A program made the translations under genes and the position numbers. A DNA stretch of 64,000 nt from JBPCMN01 sp013695115 (lineage in GTDB: Bacteria > Actinomycetota > Acidimicrobiia > IMCC26256 > JACDBD01), in contig JBPCMN010000034.1 in assembly GCA_051002235.1 (NCBI GenBank), positions 6,685-70,684 on the forward strand. Direction: 5' to 3'. This document shows positions 61,321 through 64,000 of the stretch, in pieces (position 1 is the stretch's first letter; the number at the start of each line of letters is the position of its first letter). The notes below the pieces were generated by a model. The model was not told the DNA's origin and made no database searches. It saw only the letters and a list, made by a program, of their open reading frames with translations.

Positions 61321-61347
61321 GGGGGGGAACGCCCCCCCCTCCCCCCC
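61321..61347. other. G-tract hairpin between methyltransferase and phosphotransferase genes
   Basis: On the plus strand seven G, then AACG, eight C, T and seven C. The G7 and C8 tracts can pair as a hairpin, and the other strand could form a G-quadruplex. It lies in the 83-bp gap and may act as a terminator. Such tracts are also prone to sequencing error. Confidence 0.4.
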
Positions 61348-61371
61348 GGCAGCCTGGTCCGCGAAGTTCGC

Positions 61372-62466
61372 CTACGGCTTCAGCTCGTAGAGGTTGTTGA
61401 ACGGGTTCTCCAGCGGCGCGATCTGCACCGACGAGAACCCGGCCTCGGTCGCCAGCTCTTCGAGCTTGGGCGGGTGGAGACCAACGGTCCCGAGCCCCTC
61501 GCCACCGTTGGCCAGCGACGTGGTCATGCAGTACAGGACGCTGCACCCGTGGAAGGCCGCCCCCAGGGGCCCGAAGTTCTCCTCGAGGTTGTCCGAGCAG
61601 TTGATGTCGAGGCAGACGTAGCTGCCGCCGGGGTTCAACGCGTCCCGGATCGACCGCAGTAGCCCCCGGGGGTCGACGGCGTCGTGCACCACGTCGAACG
61701 TGAACACGACGTCGTACGTGCCGGGGATGCCTTCCGAAGCGTCGAGGTGCTCGAACCGCACCCGGTCGCTCACGCCGGCAACCTCGGCCGCCGACCGGGC
61801 CGCCTCGATGGTCGGCTCGAAGACGTCGTAGCCGACGTAGCGCGACTTCGGGTAGGCCTCGGCCAGCTTGATCAGCCCACGGCCGCGGCCGCATCCGATG
61901 TCGGCGACGTCGCCGCCGCGCTCGAGCGCCGTCTCCACGTCGGGCAGCGCCGGGATCCAGTCCTGCACGAGGTGGTTGTTGAACCAACCGGCGGTGAAGC
62001 GCTCCATGCCGTCCCACATGTCGTCGTGGTATGCGCTCTGGGGAACGCCCCCGCCCGCCCGGAACACCTCGAGCAGCTGGTCGTACACGGTGACCATGCC
62101 CCGGATCATCTGGTGCATGCCCCCGAAGAACACCGGCCCGCCCTCTTGGGCCAGCACCGGCACATGCTCGGGCGGCAGGGTGAACCGGTCAGCACCGCGG
62201 TCGTACTCGACATACCCGCCCGCGGCCATGCCGCCGAGCCACTCGCGCACGTAGCGCTCGTTCGTGCCCGTCCGTGCGGCGAGTTCGGCACTCGTCGTCG
62301 GACCGCTCGCGGCGAGGTCCTTCCAGAGGCCGAGGCGGTCACCGATGCTCGAGAGCACGGTGGTCGTCAGACCGCTGGTGTCGGTGAGGACCTTGCCGAC
62401 GAACTCCTCGACCTTGGCCTCGTCGACTGTCGTTGCATCCTCGGTCGGTTCGATGGTGGTGGTCAT
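61372..62466 (-). CDS. class I SAM-dependent methyltransferase with N-terminal winged helix
   Basis: A 364-residue protein. Residues 20-110 form a winged-helix-like dimerisation region (SAELAARTGTNERYVREWLG). The Rossmann domain has VADIGCGRGRGLIKLAEAYP (SAM-binding motif I), YVGYDVFEPTIEAAR, TYDVVFTFDVVHDAVDP and LNPGGSYVCLDINCSD. The plan matches Rv2258c-type methyltransferases of mycobacteria. The acceptor is unknown. AAGGGAGGGAG precedes ATG 62466. Confidence 0.88.
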   Translation of the reverse strand: MTTTIEPTEDATTVDEAKVEEFVGKVLTDTSGLTTTVLSSIGDRLGLWKDLAASGPTTSAELAARTGTNERYVREWLGGMAAGGYVEYDRGADRFTLPPEHVPVLAQEGGPVFFGGMHQMIRGMVTVYDQLLEVFRAGGGVPQSAYHDDMWDGMERFTAGWFNNHLVQDWIPALPDVETALERGGDVADIGCGRGRGLIKLAEAYPKSRYVGYDVFEPTIEAARSAAEVAGVSDRVRFEHLDASEGIPGTYDVVFTFDVVHDAVDPRGLLRSIRDALNPGGSYVCLDINCSDNLEENFGPLGAAFHGCSVLYCMTTSLANGGEGLGTVGLHPPKLEELATEAGFSSVQIAPLENPFNNLYELKP

Positions 62467-62576
62467 CTCGCTCCCTCCCTTTTCGACGTGAGCCCCGCGG
62501 GCCCGCTGTCCGGATGGTGAGGGAGTGGCGGCGTGCCGTCTGCGTCCGGGGACGCATTCGCCGCGAATCGCACTGA

Positions 62577-63251
62577 TCAAACGGAGAGCTGGGCTCGCTC
62601 CCGGAGCGCCTCGCAGTCGAGAACGGTGATGCGACGGCGGCCGGTCTCGATCCAACCCAGCCGGCGCATCGCCTGGAGCGCCTTGACCACCGCCTCGCGC
62701 GACAGCGACGTCCACTCCGCCAGCTCCTGCTGCGTGAGGGGCAGGGTGATCTCGGTGCCAACCTCATCCGCTCGGCCGTGGCGGTCGGCGAGCTCGACGA
62801 GACGCATCGCGACCCGACCCAGGGTGTCGGGGTTCCCGAACTCGAGCTGGCGGATCGAGGCCTCTCGCACGCGCCGGGCGAGTACTTCGAGGAGGGGCGC
62901 GGCCGACCGGGGCGTGCGGTCGAGGAACGCCTGAAACGCCGGACGCGGGACGATCAAAGCCCGGACGGCGCCGAGCGCCCAGCCGCTGCCCGAGCGAGGC
63001 GCGCCGTCGATGGCCGACAGCTCTCCCAGCAGCTCGCCGGGCCCGCGGACACCGAGCACGATCTCGCGCCCGTCGGCGGCGGTGGAGACGATCTTGACGT
63101 GCCCGGCGAGGACGATCACCACCGAGTCGCCGGGATCACCCTCGCGGAACAGCACGTCGCCGGGTTCGTAGTCCCGGGTGTTTCCGGTCGCGGACAGCGC
63201 CGCGGCATCGCCGGCGTCGAGCCGACCGAGGAAGCTGTCCGGCGCCGACAT
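62577..63251 (-). CDS. Crp/Fnr-family transcriptional regulator
   Basis: A 224-residue regulator. The cyclic-nucleotide-binding-type beta-barrel has YEPGDVLFREGDPGDSVVIV and GPGELLGELSAIDGAPRSGS, where GELSAIDGAPRS resembles the cAMP phosphate-binding cassette (GE-x6-RS/T). The C-terminal helix-turn-helix is LTQQELAEWTSLSREAVVKA followed by ALQAMRRLGWIE. The DNA recognition helix fits CRP-type sites, and one perfect site lies upstream of the Rpf-like gene in this window. ATG 63251 overlaps the stop of a 19-codon upstream frame as TGATG. Confidence 0.9.
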   Translation of the reverse strand: MSAPDSFLGRLDAGDAAALSATGNTRDYEPGDVLFREGDPGDSVVIVLAGHVKIVSTAADGREIVLGVRGPGELLGELSAIDGAPRSGSGWALGAVRALIVPRPAFQAFLDRTPRSAAPLLEVLARRVREASIRQLEFGNPDTLGRVAMRLVELADRHGRADEVGTEITLPLTQQELAEWTSLSREAVVKALQAMRRLGWIETGRRRITVLDCEALRERAQLSV

Positions 63252-63310
63252 CAAGCCGGCTTCGCCAGCCGCACGACGACCCCACACTCGCAATTGATCA
63301 CCTTGGCCAT
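63251..63310 (-). CDS. 19-residue leader-like peptide, possible DUF1059 remnant
   Basis: ATG 63310 encodes AKVINCECGVVVRLAKPA and then stops at TGATG on the Crp-family start. The first ten residues match the usual beginning of DUF1059 proteins, small Cys/His proteins of about 55-60 residues. It may be the stump of such a gene or a short coupled leader peptide. Confidence 0.45.
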   Translation of the reverse strand: MAKVINCECGVVVRLAKPA

Positions 63311-63418
63311 CTCGGTCACCCTGCGTTGTCGTTCGGACCGGTGCCAAACTACGTGGTCCGGTTTGTCGGAATGTTTGGAGAGGCGGCCGCCGAGGCGGCG
63401 CCCCCCGTCGCCGCTGCG

Positions 63419-63424
63419 TAGCAT
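63419..63424 (+). promoter_or_regulatory. -10 element of a leaderless RidA promoter
   Basis: TAGCAT is followed by 6 nt (CCGGCC) and GTG 63431; no ribosome site is visible. Confidence 0.45.
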
Positions 63425-63430
63425 CCGGCC

Positions 63431-63817
63431 GTGCCCGTCGAACCTGTCCCCACCCCCAACGCGCCACCCGTTGCCGGTCCGTACTCACCGGCGGTCCGGG
63501 CCGGTGACTGGCTCGTGCTCGCGGGCCAGGTCGGCTTCGACCCCGCCGCGGGGAAGCTCGCCGCCGGCGGCGCCACCGGCGAGGCCCGTCAGGCGATGGC
63601 GAACATCGTCGCGGTGCTGGCCGACTGCGGGGCGTCGATCGCCGACGTCGCCAAGACGACAATCTTCCTCACCGATCTCTCCGACTTCGGTGCGGTCAAC
63701 GAGGCGTACGGCGAAGCGGTCGGCGAATACCGTCCCGCCCGCTCTACCGTGCAGGTCGCGGCATTGCCGGCGGGTGCGAGCGTCGAGATCGAGGTCTGGG
63801 CCTACCGGCCGGAATGA
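63431..63817 (+). CDS. RidA/YER057c/UK114-family enamine/imine deaminase
   Basis: A 128-residue protein of the usual RidA size. APPVAGPYSPAVRAGDWLVL, AGQVGFDPAAGKL, EARQAMANIVAVLADCGASI, VAKTTIFLTDLSDFGAVNEA and RPARSTVQVAALPAGASVEI are the family blocks. The Arg in PARSTV is the catalytic residue that deaminates 2-aminoacrylate-type enamines. The start is GTG 63431. Confidence 0.93.
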   Translation: MPVEPVPTPNAPPVAGPYSPAVRAGDWLVLAGQVGFDPAAGKLAAGGATGEARQAMANIVAVLADCGASIADVAKTTIFLTDLSDFGAVNEAYGEAVGEYRPARSTVQVAALPAGASVEIEVWAYRPE

Positions 63818-63897
63818 CCGCGGCGACCGCCCGGTTGGGCCGAGCGTGGGCACGCTGATGAACCGCCCGGTGGCGGGCAAGGCCGTGTTGCTGATCG

Positions 63898-64000
63898 AAT
63901 GACAAGAAGCTGCCATCCCACCGGCCGGGGGCCGGGTTCCCCGGCGCCCGGACAGTCAGCTGCGTGCGGGAGCGGCGAGCGAGGCGAGGCCGACCAGGAG
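63898..64000 (+). repeat. class 2 palindromic repeat at right edge
   Basis: GCCGGG-TTC-CCCGGC forms the hairpin, followed by GGACAGTCAGCTGCGTGCGG and GAGCGGCGAGCGAGGC, then CGACCAGGAG at the edge. The sequence aligns with the 81-bp units at 24474-24635, including the upstream AGCTGCCAT. The 80 bp between the RidA stop and this repeat hold no gene that I can support. Confidence 0.65.

Overview
The window is very GC-rich (about 70 percent by eye), is almost fully packed with genes, and reads as an Actinomycetota chromosome. The evidence is a resuscitation-promoting-factor-like lytic enzyme, the actinobacterial trio SCO1664-like / DUF3090 / MSMEG_4193-type phosphatase, DUF3151, a DUF222-HNH (13E12-type) endonuclease, an F420-type luciferase-family oxidoreductase, a furA-katG pair, frequent GTG/TTG starts, GTGA/ATGA stop-start overlaps, and many genes whose -10 hexamer lies about 6 nt before the start codon (leaderless). 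An Acidimicrobiia-like lineage is my guess, not a demonstrated assignment. I see no transposase, integrase, phage gene, rRNA or CRISPR array.

Layout. 1-7.5 kb: membrane hydrolase cluster, GDPD, two PAP2-type enzymes, an alkaline-phosphatase-like membrane protein and a family 39-type glycosyltransferase. 7.5-14 kb: the SCO1664/DUF3090/phosphatase operon, DUF3151, GDP-mannose dehydratase, CoA-disulfide-reductase-like flavoprotein, nitronate monooxygenase, PurE. 14-22 kb: an SOS-box-controlled HNH endonuclease, an FtsX/MacB-type ABC exporter, Lgt, DUF427 and a Nei/Fpg glycosylase. 22-32 kb: NTF2-like protein, UbiB/ABC1 kinase, repeats, the Rpf-like gene, P450, LLM oxidoreductase, TetR-AurF divergent pair, a tandem-HTH protein and a CrtI-like oxidoreductase. 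32-38 kb: a polar amino-acid ABC transporter flanked by two paralogous lipoprotein hydrolases, a broken intradiol dioxygenase, and a CrtA-like protein. 38-42 kb: a Fur remnant, then furA-katG. 42-48 kb: AzlCD, a divergent ureidoglycolate lyase / cupin / glyoxylate reductase module, an RraA-like protein. 48-56 kb: PHP phosphoesterase, GH13 glucosidase, serS with a tRNA-Ser, pheA, DM13 protein. 56-60.6 kb: pgi-gnd-zwf-phosphatase operon (oxidative pentose phosphate entry). 60.6-64 kb: a broken phosphotransferase, a methyltransferase, a Crp/Fnr regulator, RidA. Three tRNAs are present: Arg(ACG), Ser(GCT), Ser(TGA).

Most notable signals. (1) A family of short GC-rich palindromic elements occurs between genes and also inside two protein-coding genes (DUF3090 and a cupin), where it reads through as extra residues ending in a shared SE-x-M pattern; this resembles the in-frame palindromic elements known from Rickettsia. 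A second, longer palindromic repeat is present as an 81-bp tandem pair near 24.5 kb and again at the right edge. (2) A LexA-type box sits exactly in the spacer of a consensus promoter before the HNH endonuclease. (3) A perfect CRP half-site palindrome lies upstream of the Rpf-like gene, and a Crp-family regulator is encoded in the same window. (4) Several genes are interrupted by single-base frameshifts or an in-frame TGA; the uniform direction of the shifts leaves residual sequencing error open as an explanation.
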